Under the pieces are notes generated by a model. The model was not told where the DNA came from and searched no databases. It saw only the letters and a program-made list of their open reading frames with translations. DNA of 48,629 bases from Treponema sp. (GTDB lineage Bacteria > Spirochaetota > Spirochaetia > Treponematales > Treponemataceae): the NCBI GenBank assembly GCA_016294035.1, contig JAEDCT010000016.1:1-48629 (forward strand). The letters are read 5' to 3'. Position 1 is the first letter of the stretch, and every line of letters starts with the position of its first letter. This document shows, one piece after another, positions 24,614-33,377 of this stretch. The position numbers and the translations under genes are program-made.

Positions 24614-26563
24614 TTTTTTCATGTCAACAAAAGTCAAGTTTACGGTTCTTTCTGTTTCCATGCCGGCAGACAAATCAATGTTCCAGAACAAATTTGCACA
24701 CAAAGTCTTTGAAGTTTCAGTAGGCTCAAGAGACGTGTCTGGCCTGCGGAAAAGTATCATTGAAGTTGCAATTCCACACTCTTCATTCGGTTCAATCACA
24801 AAAGCCTTCTTGTCGGCAGAATCTTTTATTTGAAGATATGAAAGTCCCGCCCTGGAATCTATGCTCTTGTCACCAGAAAATTCCTCATGCTTTCCATTAA
24901 GAATAACCTCAAGTGAATACTGGCTATCCTTGGAAAAATTCTTCTCGAATCTAGTCTGGGCAAAGTTAAGCTCGCATGAAAAAATTCCCTTCAAGTCAGA
25001 ATTGCTGTCATTCCTGACAATATACTGAACAGTAATACCCGTTGAGGAAAATGTATAGTTTTTCTTAAGAAGAACAGGAATTTTCTGCATGAAAAGACCA
25101 GTTCCCTCAAGATGGATTTCATTTCTTTTTGGCACAAATTTCTTTTCAGTAAACTGAACCTTTGAAAAAAACGGAGATGTAACTGCAGATGATACAAGTG
25201 ATGAAAAAGAAGATTCATCAATCAAATGCTCTATGAAAAATCCCCTGTTGTATCCATCCTCAAAGTTTTCAAATTTATCCAGTCGGGAAAGACTTGCAGT
25301 ATAGTTTGCACTTGAACGAATTCCGTTAAACTCAGAAATCTGACCGGATTTGAGTGATACAACAGCCTGAAATTTTTCCATCTTTGCAACATATTCATTC
25401 AGACCGTCATTATCATAATCATAGGATCCCAGACTTTCTACCATCTCATTCTGAGACTCACGGATATTTTTTTCTGCCTCATTCAAAAGCCTGAATGCCA
25501 TCTGACGATTTTTTGCAACGGCAGGAAGTCCCAGAGAAAGACTGATATAACTTCCGCCACTTTGTGCTTTCCACAACTCTTCGCGGGCAGCGTTCTTTCG
25601 CATCTTGTCACCACCCTTGCACTGATTGACAAGGAGACTAACATACATCATGCGTTCATAAAGTCGCCTGTTCTGAGGATACAAATTAAGATAATCATAA
25701 ATTGTAAGGGGAAAATGACTGTTGTTTTCAGTCTGAACAAAAGGCTCCAAAGACCACTGCGCTATATCCCATTCCATTCCAGCAGGAATATACGAAGAAA
25801 AATAAGCCCTGCAAGTCCTGAAATAATTGTGAGGAAGAGCAAGCTTCGAATAATCAAGATTATTGAAAAAAGAAACGGATATGAGGGCCTCCAGCTTTTC
25901 AAGGGAAAAAGGAACACATGCTATTGGTGCATCTGAATTCCCCCGGACAGTTTTCTTGTCTGCATTTCTGGTAAAGAATTTTCCAACACGATCTTTCCAT
26001 GCTTCATAAGGCTCAGTCTGTGCAGGAGACAATTCCTTATGAACAGGAAGAATCTTCACGCTCTTTCCCTGCTCGCTGACAATCAGAGGATAGCAATTCA
26101 AATTTTTACGAGGAATAAGAGTGCTGTCAAGAACAATATACTCCAGGCCACAGGACTGAATTGTGGTAATTAGAGATGGATCCCAAATGCTTCCAAAAAG
26201 ATACATTCCGTATGGACGCTTCCCCGTACTGGAACGCAACTCAGAAGTCATTTTTTCAATCTGTCCACTTCTGTCAACTGGAAAAAGAATAGGAAAAACA
26301 GGATTATAGTACCCCGATCCAAGGATTTCAATCTGCTTCCTGCCGTATAGTTCACGCAAAAGATCAATGGATTCCGGATGCTTTCTTGAATAATAGTGGA
26401 GCTGATATCCAGTAAATTCGATGGTCAAGAGAAAATTTTCATGAGAGTATAAGAATGTCAGAATTGGTTTGAAAAATGACTGATAATTCTTTTCTAGAAG
26501 AACCTCATCATCATAGCTGTCAAAATCAGCTGACAATTTCAGACTAATGAAAAAACTTTCCAT
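24611..26563 (-). CDS. GH57-like protein lacking the catalytic nucleophile
   Basis: About 650 residues resembling GH57 alpha-glucanotransferase/amylase proteins: G-S-G-Y-Y-N-P near residue 85, F-P-V-D-R-S-G-Q-I, and a C-terminal beta-sandwich like DUF1926. The segment equivalent to W-L-x-E-R-V-W-E-P, which holds the nucleophile Glu, reads Y-L-F-G-S-I-W-D-P, so the nucleophile is Gly. The N-terminal H-Q-P is also absent. It is probably non-catalytic, perhaps glycan binding or structural. No signal peptide is seen. The ATG at 26563 is favoured over a TTG at 26584 that lacks a ribosome-binding site. It lies 113 bases after the RnfB-like gene on the same strand and may belong to that operon. Confidence 0.65.
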   Translation of the reverse strand: MESFFISLKLSADFDSYDDEVLLEKNYQSFFKPILTFLYSHENFLLTIEFTGYQLHYYSRKHPESIDLLRELYGRKQIEILGSGYYNPVFPILFPVDRSGQIEKMTSELRSSTGKRPYGMYLFGSIWDPSLITTIQSCGLEYIVLDSTLIPRKNLNCYPLIVSEQGKSVKILPVHKELSPAQTEPYEAWKDRVGKFFTRNADKKTVRGNSDAPIACVPFSLEKLEALISVSFFNNLDYSKLALPHNYFRTCRAYFSSYIPAGMEWDIAQWSLEPFVQTENNSHFPLTIYDYLNLYPQNRRLYERMMYVSLLVNQCKGGDKMRKNAAREELWKAQSGGSYISLSLGLPAVAKNRQMAFRLLNEAEKNIRESQNEMVESLGSYDYDNDGLNEYVAKMEKFQAVVSLKSGQISEFNGIRSSANYTASLSRLDKFENFEDGYNRGFFIEHLIDESSFSSLVSSAVTSPFFSKVQFTEKKFVPKRNEIHLEGTGLFMQKIPVLLKKNYTFSSTGITVQYIVRNDSNSDLKGIFSCELNFAQTRFEKNFSKDSQYSLEVILNGKHEEFSGDKSIDSRAGLSYLQIKDSADKKAFVIEPNEECGIATSMILFRRPDTSLEPTETSKTLCANLFWNIDLSAGMETERTVNLTFVDMKK

Positions 26564-26676
26564 ACCTAAGATAAAGAACCCCAAAACTTTTTAATATTAC
26601 CCAAAAAACAAAAGCTTATCGGGTACAACAAAAACGCAAAAGAACAAAGTATTTGTAACTCATACAGCGTCAGAAT

Positions 26677-27273
26677 CTATTTGAATATTTTATAACATTT
26701 TTTCCAGAATTTGAATATACCACCTGAAGTTTCCAGGTCAGATTCCTTTAGATACATATTGCACTTAGTTTTGGCACCAGAAGATGCTCCGCATAAAATA
26801 TATCTTGAAGTTCTTTCTGGAACAAGTCTTATAATACCACGTGGACAAACTTCAACGCATTTGCCGCAACCATTGCACAAGCTGCTTATTACAGCGGTCT
26901 GATTGACAATACTTATTGCATGATACTCACAGGACTTCACGCAATCTCCAAATCCTATGCAGCTCCACTTGCAGTCTATTTCTGAGTCAAAATTCGCGTT
27001 AAAAAGAGAACAGTTCCTTGGCCCCGAATACTTGAATCTGGCCGATGAAAAATCCTTTTCACAGGAACACCTTACAACTGCAATCTTATTTGTATCCGAA
27101 ATCAAATCAGGAACAAGTGAATTTCGCACGCTAATCTCACTGTCAGCAAAAATTGCCTTGTCAAGAAGTATATTCTGCTGCTTCAATGCCGGATCAAGAA
27201 TATCAAATATGAAGATAAAAACTATGGAAATAACTATTATGAAAAAAAATGTAAACAAAATTACGTTCAGCAA
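26677..27273 (-). CDS. rnfB: RnfB-like ferredoxin subunit lacking the first Fe-S domain
   Basis: The 198-residue product starts with one membrane anchor (residues 1-25), then V-V-R-C-S-C...Y-S-G-P-R-N-C, a four-Cys motif in CKWSCIGFGDCVKSC and a second ferredoxin motif CNGCGKCVEVCP, followed by I-R-L-V-P. These match the distal half of RnfB, which passes electrons from ferredoxin into the complex. The usual N-terminal Fe-S domain (C-G-A-C-G-x3-C with a downstream Cys) is missing: only some 40 residues separate the anchor from V-R-C. Two [4Fe-4S] sites remain. It is the last gene of the C-D-G-E-A-B order, 15 bases after rnfA. Confidence 0.8.
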   Translation of the reverse strand: MLNVILFTFFFIIVISIVFIFIFDILDPALKQQNILLDKAIFADSEISVRNSLVPDLISDTNKIAVVRCSCEKDFSSARFKYSGPRNCSLFNANFDSEIDCKWSCIGFGDCVKSCEYHAISIVNQTAVISSLCNGCGKCVEVCPRGIIRLVPERTSRYILCGASSGAKTKCNMYLKESDLETSGGIFKFWKKCYKIFK

Positions 27274-27288
27274 AATTCAGCTCCCAAA

Positions 27289-27840
27289 TCAAAGTGTCTG
27301 CAAATAAGATGTATTCCAGCTTAGCAAGATAATTATTATGACCGCAAAGCTTACAAGAAAAAATGCAAAATTCTCAAAATGACGTTTTCGCTCGTTGTAG
27401 TTAATTCTTTTGTTGATGGCATACAAAAATGGTATTGCAGCAAAAAAAGACAATACACAAAGAAGCGAAATAAAAACACATTCTCCAAGAGAAGTGCTCT
27501 CACTCAATCCAACAAGAACAAAAAGGAATGCTACGGCAAATTCAGCTGCACTTACATGGAATGTAATCCTGACAATTGACTCAACAAAAACAGAAATTGA
27601 AAGAAAAATCAAAATGGCAATAAAAGGGAAAAGCTCTCCCAACTCCTGTGGAACAAGAATCTTTGATGAAATCAAATATGTCAATGAAGTTGTGCTTGTC
27701 ACACATATGAGCATCTTAATCATTTTAAGGACAATACTTCGTCTCTTCAGACAAAGAATGGAAGTTCTCTCAATACCTATTCCATATATGAAAACAACAG
27801 ATGAAAAGAAAACGTAGTAAAAAATATTCATCATTGTCAT
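27289..27840 (-). CDS. rnfA: RnfA-like membrane subunit without the iron-ligand cysteines
   Basis: The 183-residue, six-helix protein has the length and profile of RnfA/NqrE and sits in its usual place. Canonical RnfA has a Cys in L-G-x-C-P-F-L-G-V of helix 1 and another in T-T-N-C-A-V-L-G; together with RnfE these hold an intramembrane [2Fe-2S] cluster. Here helix 1 reads S-S-V-V-F-I-Y-G-I-G-I-E and the second site S-A-A-E-F-A-V-A-F, with no Cys. K-I-L-V-P (canonical Y-I-L-V-P) and F-V-E-S-I-V-R (canonical F-V-E-M-V-I-R) support the family call. The start at 27840 follows GGAGG nine bases upstream; the rnfE stop lies in the same bases. Confidence 0.75.
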   Translation of the reverse strand: MTMMNIFYYVFFSSVVFIYGIGIERTSILCLKRRSIVLKMIKMLICVTSTTSLTYLISSKILVPQELGELFPFIAILIFLSISVFVESIVRITFHVSAAEFAVAFLFVLVGLSESTSLGECVFISLLCVLSFFAAIPFLYAINKRINYNERKRHFENFAFFLVSFAVIIIILLSWNTSYLQTL

Positions 27841-27841
27841 T

Positions 27842-28471
27842 TTACTCGCCTCCACGCCTGTTAAGAGATTCAATAATGTTAAGATTTCTGTTTATTGATG
27901 CAACAACCAGAATTTCTATTGCAATAAGAATCAATGCACCGGGAACTGAAGCCCAGAACATTCCTAAAAAAGAAATTTCTGAAGATGCAATATCAAACAA
28001 CTTGATTTCAGTGATCCCCATACCAGATGGAAAGCTCAAAGTTCCATAACCAATTATGTCCCTGAGTGCAAAAAACAAAATTGAAAACAAGGAAAATCCT
28101 GTTGAACTCTTAAGAGATGCTTTCAGCTCAGCAGCAACGCTAAGATTCCTGTTCACATAAAGTCTTCCCAAAACAAAAGATGTAAGCACAGGCATGAAAA
28201 TTGTTATGCCAAGGATAAATGTCTGCAACGGAAACAGGATCAGGAAAATTTGCCTGAACAAAACACAGGTGCTTATCATGAGGGCACACAATATGACATT
28301 CTGCAGCTCACCAGAAAAGAAAAATGAAATTAATTTCTTGAACAGGATTCCTGTAAGCACAAGAATATTCAAGAAAAGAATCAATATTATGCCATAAGCA
28401 AGTCGTCCAGGAACAGGAACAAGCATGGCCAGAGAAAGTGTTATGAAAAAACTCAGTTCACTCTTTTTCAT
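27842..28471 (-). CDS. rnfE: RnfE-like membrane subunit without the iron-ligand cysteines
   Basis: The 209-residue, six-helix protein is related to RnfE/NqrD. The late block A-L-R-D-I-I-G-Y-G-T-L matches canonical A-I-R-E-I-L-G-N-G-T-L, which anchors the alignment. The cluster-binding sites differ: L-G-L-C-P-x-L-A becomes L-A-M-L-V-P-V-P (residues 14-21), and V-x-N-C-x-V-x-G-R becomes L-T-S-F-V-L-G-R (96-103). Both Cys are therefore lost, matching the loss in the RnfA-like partner. It overlaps the rnfG-like gene by four bases. An RnfE paralogue in a non-redox role is the alternative. Confidence 0.75.
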   Translation of the reverse strand: MKKSELSFFITLSLAMLVPVPGRLAYGIILILFLNILVLTGILFKKLISFFFSGELQNVILCALMISTCVLFRQIFLILFPLQTFILGITIFMPVLTSFVLGRLYVNRNLSVAAELKASLKSSTGFSLFSILFFALRDIIGYGTLSFPSGMGITEIKLFDIASSEISFLGMFWASVPGALILIAIEILVVASINRNLNIIESLNRRGGE

Positions 28472-29001
28472 TTTTCATCCTCCTCCTTAGTTTTATCTAA
28501 ATTGGAATCAAGAATGTTCATCACCTTGTTTCCCCAGAACTTAACCTGCGAATATTCAACGGAATGTGAAATTTTTCTGGAAACAGATTCTTCCATTCCA
28601 AGGAATCCATTGAATACCACGTGGTTTCCCCTGCAAAGATATACGGCAGCCAGAGGACCATAGATAGAAGCGATTCTGACAACCGCAACATATTCATATT
28701 CACTGGGTGTACCTGATGATGAAATCGGAAACAAAACACAGTTATATGAAATGGAAGATGAAATATGAATGGAATCACCCAATTCATAGGACTGCTTTTC
28801 ATCCGCATCCAGATAAGATGTCAGATAACTCCTGACAGATGTTCTCCAGGACTTTGAAGCCATAACGGAAAAAACAACAAGAAGTCCAAAAAGAACACAA
28901 AAAAATCCTGAAAGAATTCCAGCCCTTATAAAAAGTTTTTTATATAACTGCTTCTGCTCATAAGAAATAAATGCAGAATCTCTGTTTTCCTTGTTTATCA
29001 T
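28468..29001 (-). CDS. rnfG: RnfG-position subunit without an FMN-attachment motif
   Basis: The 177-residue protein has one N-terminal transmembrane helix (about 28-50) and a soluble extracytoplasmic domain, the topology of RnfG. In canonical RnfG, FMN is bound covalently at the Thr of S-G-A-T-x-T/S near the C-terminus. No such motif is present; the C-terminus reads F-W-G-N-K-V-M-N-I-L-D-S. Sequence similarity is too weak to name it alone: the call rests on topology, length and its place between D and E with four-base overlaps on both sides. It should be treated as RnfG-like by position. Confidence 0.6.
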   Translation of the reverse strand: MINKENRDSAFISYEQKQLYKKLFIRAGILSGFFCVLFGLLVVFSVMASKSWRTSVRSYLTSYLDADEKQSYELGDSIHISSSISYNCVLFPISSSGTPSEYEYVAVVRIASIYGPLAAVYLCRGNHVVFNGFLGMEESVSRKISHSVEYSQVKFWGNKVMNILDSNLDKTKEEDEK

Positions 29002-30089
29002 TTCAAATCATCCTTCTGAGACCTGAGTCTTTCCATAAGATTTCTCTCAACATGCATGTCAACCTTTTTGTTTTCCAAAACCTGAATGACAATTGATATG
29101 AGATTCATTGCCAGTACCATGAACACAAATCCGGCTGGAGACAATCCAAAACCAATAATCAGAAAACCAATTATTCCAGAAATGATACCGTAATATATTT
29201 TTCCAGATCTTGTAACAGGAGTCGTTCCAAACCACTGGAGAATATAAAGCGTTGAAAACAAAGTTCCCCCCGTAAGCAAGGCAAGAAGCACATCTCCCTG
29301 GAAGGCAGGTCCTCCAGAAAGGTATGATGCAAAGATTCGAACCAGAACAAGATAAACCGTAATAAAACAGACAGGAATAATATAGTCCACAAGTTCAAGT
29401 GAAAAAATCACGATTGAAGAAATCAATGTAATAAAGTTGAACCTGAATGCAGGAATATCAAATCCATTGTCCCAGAAAAGTGATACATATCCGTCTGGAA
29501 TTGATACGCCGAAGAAACTGAAAATATGGTTGTTCAAGAATTCTGTGATGGCCGAATCATAGGCATTTATGTCTACGGCACCGCTTCTAATAAGGTACAG
29601 GGCAGAATTCCTTGACTGAAGTTCCTGGGATGTTATTGCAATTGCCGGAAATGCTTCCGGATTGAGGAAATACAAAACACAGATTGTCAGAGCAGAAAGA
29701 TTAACCCATGAATTGTAGAAGCTACCTATTACATAGCGGCCAATCATCAGAACAAAGAAAGAAACAAAGAAAAGAGCCATTGCAGAATAGGAAGCTGGAG
29801 TCATGAGTCCCACAATAAGCCCATGAATGATACAAGTTTTCCAAGATTCCCTGTACATGAAATTATTTCTGTTGATGTAATAGAAAATCATTTCAACCAG
29901 AACTGATGAAAATACAGACGTAAAAACATTTACAAGAGCATTGTAACTTTGTGTTACAAAAAGCATTGCAACCTGGCACAGCAAAAGTCCAATAAACACA
30001 TAGGTAGTCGTTACGAGTGAATATGAGAAAAACGAAAAAGGCTTGAGAGTAATCTTATGGCTGTTTTTGCCGAGAGTCATGTCTATCAT
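28998..30089 (-). CDS. rnfD: RnfD-like membrane subunit with the FMN-Thr replaced
   Basis: The 363-residue polytopic protein has RnfD-type helices: P-F-S-F-F-S-Y near residue 17, H-G-L-I-V-G-L-M-T-P-A-S near 89, and G-G-P-A-F-Q-G-D-V-L-L-A-L-L-T-G-G-T-L-F (canonical G-D-x-x-F-x-x-L-x-G-G-x-x-F-x-A). Canonical RnfD binds FMN at Thr of S-G-A-T-P-L. The best candidate here reads S169-G-A-V172-D, so the acceptor Thr is Val. It would thus lack covalent FMN. It overlaps rnfC upstream and the rnfG-like gene downstream by four bases each, so expression is coupled. Confidence 0.78.
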   Translation of the reverse strand: MIDMTLGKNSHKITLKPFSFFSYSLVTTTYVFIGLLLCQVAMLFVTQSYNALVNVFTSVFSSVLVEMIFYYINRNNFMYRESWKTCIIHGLIVGLMTPASYSAMALFFVSFFVLMIGRYVIGSFYNSWVNLSALTICVLYFLNPEAFPAIAITSQELQSRNSALYLIRSGAVDINAYDSAITEFLNNHIFSFFGVSIPDGYVSLFWDNGFDIPAFRFNFITLISSIVIFSLELVDYIIPVCFITVYLVLVRIFASYLSGGPAFQGDVLLALLTGGTLFSTLYILQWFGTTPVTRSGKIYYGIISGIIGFLIIGFGLSPAGFVFMVLAMNLISIVIQVLENKKVDMHVERNLMERLRSQKDDLK

Positions 30090-31396
30090 TTTTTATCATC
30101 CTTACCGCACAAAAGCATGGCTGCCTGACTCAAAGATAGTCTGGAAGGACACACACTGTTGCACAAATTGCAGTGAATGCAGAGTTTTGTAGTTTCCCTT
30201 ATTTCCTGGGACAAATGAAGATTTTCCATGATTGCTTTATAATACAAATCAGGCAAGAGTTTTTCAGGACACACATTCCTGCATTTTCCGCATCTGATGC
30301 ATGGAACAACGCTCTGAATGCTGATCTGTGATTGAGGTATAAAGGAAACAGACTTAAGTGACTTTGTGACCGGAACATCACATGTTGATATGCTGTTTCC
30401 CACATTAATACCATTGATAATGATTTTCTGTGGTTTCATCTTGAACCCACCGCACTGCTCCACAAGGAAGGAAACAGGTGTTCCGATTCTGGTCTTGAAC
30501 ATTGCAACTGAATTAAGACAGTCACCACCAACATGGACAAAGCGTTCCATGACAGGAACTCCAAAAACAACAGCCTCATAAGCTGACAATGCCGTCTCCG
30601 GGTCAATGAAAAGGCACTGGCTGTTTATTCCGTTAAACTCAGAGTTTTCCAGGTTCTTTGAAGCCTTTTTCACGGCATCTATGATATTCTGCCTGAATCC
30701 CTGGGGATAATCATCTGAGTCCACACTGACAACAATGCTTGGCAAATTTATATTCTCAAACTCATCAGCAGAAACATGAGATTTTTTTGAAACGGCAAAG
30801 GCAATGCCCCTGGCTTCAAATGCCTTGGCTATAATCAGGGAACCCTCTATTACCTCATTGGAAAACTTTTCAGCAACAAATGTATCAGTGACCCTCGATG
30901 GATCCTCATCATACATTCTGACTGCAAGAAACCTGTTAGTTGACAGAGTACACTCATGAATCTGTGTTGACAGTGGAACATCCTCAAGATCAAAGGAATT
31001 TGCCACACCCTTTGTCTTGAAAGTATCAAGTAATATATTCTTTGACATTGAATGCCAGTCAGACTTCTTCAAGCTCTTGCCAAGATATGAAAAAGATCCC
31101 TCAGTCATAATCTTAACTACATTACCAATTTTTCCATTTGGCATTGTGCATGTGCCTATTGAATCAATCTTTCCGGGAGTTGATGAGTGCATGTTCGCAC
31201 CTTCTGTGGAAAATCCCCTGGAAATTGCAATAGTCTGGCCTTCCTTAACCTCATCGCCTGAAGAAAGGGACGTATCCCCCAATGAATCTGTGCTGTCGGA
31301 AAAAGGCACATAAGTATATCGAGGAATGAATGACCTGACGCTTGATTCAAAAAGCCTCTTCCTATTCCTATTAGAAATTAAATCAGAAAGCCCCAT
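30086..31396 (-). CDS. rnfC: RnfC-like electron-transport subunit
   Basis: The 436-residue protein is soluble and peripheral. The N-terminal domain matches RnfC in pattern (G-D-E-V-K-E-G-Q-T-I-A, then H-S-S-T-P-G-K-I-D-S-I), but the canonical K-G-G-x-H-P start is absent. The middle holds the region that binds FMN/NADH in RnfC (Y-P-Q-G-F near residue 230 replaces Y-P-x-G-x-E-K), and the C-terminus has two [4Fe-4S] motifs, CIRCGKCRNVCP and CIHCNLCNSVCPS. These look intact. It is the first rnf-type gene of the run, 34 bases after the membrane-protein gene. The family call is secure; whether it oxidises NADH is not. Confidence 0.85.
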   Translation of the reverse strand: MGLSDLISNRNRKRLFESSVRSFIPRYTYVPFSDSTDSLGDTSLSSGDEVKEGQTIAISRGFSTEGANMHSSTPGKIDSIGTCTMPNGKIGNVVKIMTEGSFSYLGKSLKKSDWHSMSKNILLDTFKTKGVANSFDLEDVPLSTQIHECTLSTNRFLAVRMYDEDPSRVTDTFVAEKFSNEVIEGSLIIAKAFEARGIAFAVSKKSHVSADEFENINLPSIVVSVDSDDYPQGFRQNIIDAVKKASKNLENSEFNGINSQCLFIDPETALSAYEAVVFGVPVMERFVHVGGDCLNSVAMFKTRIGTPVSFLVEQCGGFKMKPQKIIINGINVGNSISTCDVPVTKSLKSVSFIPQSQISIQSVVPCIRCGKCRNVCPEKLLPDLYYKAIMENLHLSQEIRETTKLCIHCNLCNSVCPSRLSLSQAAMLLCGKDDKK

Positions 31397-31430
31397 TATT
31401 TTTTTCCTAACTGTTTTTTTTTAATTATCC

Positions 31431-32855
31431 CTAATTGCCTTCGCTTTTAGAGATACCCTTCCTTGAAAGTGAATATATCAAAAGAAGAACTACCGGTCCA
31501 AGAAGACACAGCAAAATCAGCACAAGACTGACAGAATCTGTCTGCCCGGATGACTTTCCCTTGTTTCCATAGACAACTGCAATTCCATTTTCCTGTTTTT
31601 TGAGGAAAGTTTCTATAGCCCCCTCACCAAGACCATCAATTTCTGTGTCGCAAACTTTCCTGAATTCAGCATCATAAGTGAAAACCTTGCTGCTGGAAGT
31701 CTTTATTCCTTCTTCAGTTGACTCATAGCGGAGAATCTCAACGCAATCCCCATCCTCAACTGAAGAAAGATCTGAACTTTCATTTAGACTTCTGTATGGG
31801 AAGGTCTTGATATTCCATACCCACCTGTAATAATCCTTCATGACAGGAAGACATGCCTTGCTGTGAATGCTTGAGTCCTTTACCATGCTCTCATCAACAG
31901 GCAACGGAAGAGTGATGCTTGTGTCTCCTGCAGGTGCAAATCTTGCCGAAAGAAGAAATGCAGCAAGAATCACAATGAGTGGAACAAGGCAAACCAGTGT
32001 ATGAAAAGCCGTGCGGTCATACATGATCTTAATCTGACGTGCAGAAAAAATCTTGACAAACTTGAAGGGCCTCTTTGACTCAATGAAGGCCTCAAGATCC
32101 AGCAGGAGTCTCACGGCAAAATATGACGAAGCCAGAGTAAAGACCATGAGCACGGCACACTGCCAGGTAACAATACTGAAGATAATGATTGATATGGAAA
32201 GGGGAATCAAAAAATACAGATTTCGAGAAAGCACATGACGTGCCTTTTTTCTGTTCCATACCTGCTGTGCAAGATAAGAGGAAAGCATGTACAGAACTGA
32301 CGCTGCGGCAACAGGATAGAATGGCTGTGAGGCTGAAAGAAAAACAACAAAAACACTTGAAACCATAAAAGCACGGGAATTTTTGCTGATGAATGAAAAG
32401 AAAAGAAAAACACAAGCCGTGATCACAAAGACAAGCCAGGGATACTGCTGCTTTCCGTCAATTCCAGACACTGCATCCCGTTCACGCGAAAGATTTTCCA
32501 GAGCCCTTACAGCCTGAGATCCAGAAGATTTGGGAACATAGAAAAGCCTGTACTGGTTGGAATAGTCGGTAAAATATGCAAGACGCTCAGTCAAATAGGA
32601 ATTGACAGATCCAGGAACTACAGGGGTAATATCAGAAACAAAGGGAACTGTCTGACTGCCCAATGAGATCACGCCGGAACAACCAGATTCAGACAAATAT
32701 CTTAAGACAGTTTCTTCATCGACTGTATTTTCTACATATACAACATTGTAACTCTTCCATATCTGAGCCACAGGAATGCTTCTAAGAAAGAAATAAAGGA
32801 GGAATGTAAGGAATATGACTGCAGCAGAAACAATTGTTGTTTTAGGGACAGACAT
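31431..32855 (-). CDS. Polytopic membrane protein of unknown function
   Basis: The 474-residue protein has an N-terminal helix (residues 8-25), an extracytoplasmic domain of about 110 residues, a block of six or so helices (140-310), a second soluble domain (320-445) and a final helix (450-468). I recognise no family motif. It starts directly at the stop of the DUF212 gene and ends 34 bases before the rnfC-like gene, so it is co-transcribed with both. A role in the same complex or in its assembly is a reasonable guess but not shown. Confidence 0.7.
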   Translation of the reverse strand: MSVPKTTIVSAAVIFLTFLLYFFLRSIPVAQIWKSYNVVYVENTVDEETVLRYLSESGCSGVISLGSQTVPFVSDITPVVPGSVNSYLTERLAYFTDYSNQYRLFYVPKSSGSQAVRALENLSRERDAVSGIDGKQQYPWLVFVITACVFLFFSFISKNSRAFMVSSVFVVFLSASQPFYPVAAASVLYMLSSYLAQQVWNRKKARHVLSRNLYFLIPLSISIIIFSIVTWQCAVLMVFTLASSYFAVRLLLDLEAFIESKRPFKFVKIFSARQIKIMYDRTAFHTLVCLVPLIVILAAFLLSARFAPAGDTSITLPLPVDESMVKDSSIHSKACLPVMKDYYRWVWNIKTFPYRSLNESSDLSSVEDGDCVEILRYESTEEGIKTSSSKVFTYDAEFRKVCDTEIDGLGEGAIETFLKKQENGIAVVYGNKGKSSGQTDSVSLVLILLCLLGPVVLLLIYSLSRKGISKSEGN

Positions 32856-33332
32856 CTACTTCAACACACTGAAAGCCAATCCAATAAAGAATCCGACAAA
32901 ACTACCAATTAAGACTTCAGCAGGAGTATGCCCCTGAACTTCCTTAATGGGCTTGTAGTCAATAAGACCCTTCTGTGCAAGTTCATTTCCAACCTTGTTG
33001 AGCATGGTAGCCTGAATACCGCTGGCCCTTCGAACGCCAACAGCATCCCTGAGAGTCACAAGATAGAATCCAAGAGTAATCATAAAAACATCACTGCCGA
33101 TTCCTGAACGGAAACCGATCATTGTAAGCAAAGTCGATGTAAGGGCAGCGTGACTTGAAGGCATGCTGCCGGTACGCCACAACAAAAGCTCAAAAAGCTC
33201 GCTGATACTGTGAACCTTTCCTGAAAAAAGTTTTATCAATGTTTTGATAAGCTGTGCAGAAAGCCAGCTGAATACGCATGCTAAAAGTGCAGGCTGTGTA
33301 AAAAACGAATTAATCAGCTCTTTGAAATTCAT
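32856..33332 (-). CDS. Divergent PAP2 family (DUF212) membrane protein
   Basis: About 158 residues. The motifs are characteristic: G-S-M-P-S-S-H-A-A (PAP2-like phosphatase site), L-R-D-A-V-G-V-R-R-A-S-G-x-Q-A, and V-Q-G-H-T-P-A-E-V-L-I-G, with four helices. It is likely a lipid phosphate phosphatase or related enzyme, in the membrane. I use the ATG at 33332; TATAAT (33339-33344, minus strand) ends six bases before it, and no ribosome-binding site is present, so the message may begin with the start codon. It heads the operon that runs into the rnf-like genes. Confidence 0.85.
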   Translation of the reverse strand: MNFKELINSFFTQPALLACVFSWLSAQLIKTLIKLFSGKVHSISELFELLLWRTGSMPSSHAALTSTLLTMIGFRSGIGSDVFMITLGFYLVTLRDAVGVRRASGIQATMLNKVGNELAQKGLIDYKPIKEVQGHTPAEVLIGSFVGFFIGLAFSVLK

Positions 33333-33338
33333 GGAAAA

Positions 33339-33371
33339 ATTATAGCACATATAAACAATTTATTCTATAAT
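33339..33371. promoter_or_regulatory. Back-to-back -10 boxes of two apparently leaderless genes
   Basis: In the 45 bases between two divergent ATGs, TATAAT occurs on the minus strand at 33339-33344 (in TGCTATAAT) and on the plus strand at 33366-33371. Each is exactly six bases from its ATG, and neither gene has a Shine-Dalgarno. No consensus -35 is seen for either. Confidence 0.6.
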
Positions 33372-33377
33372 CAGCCC

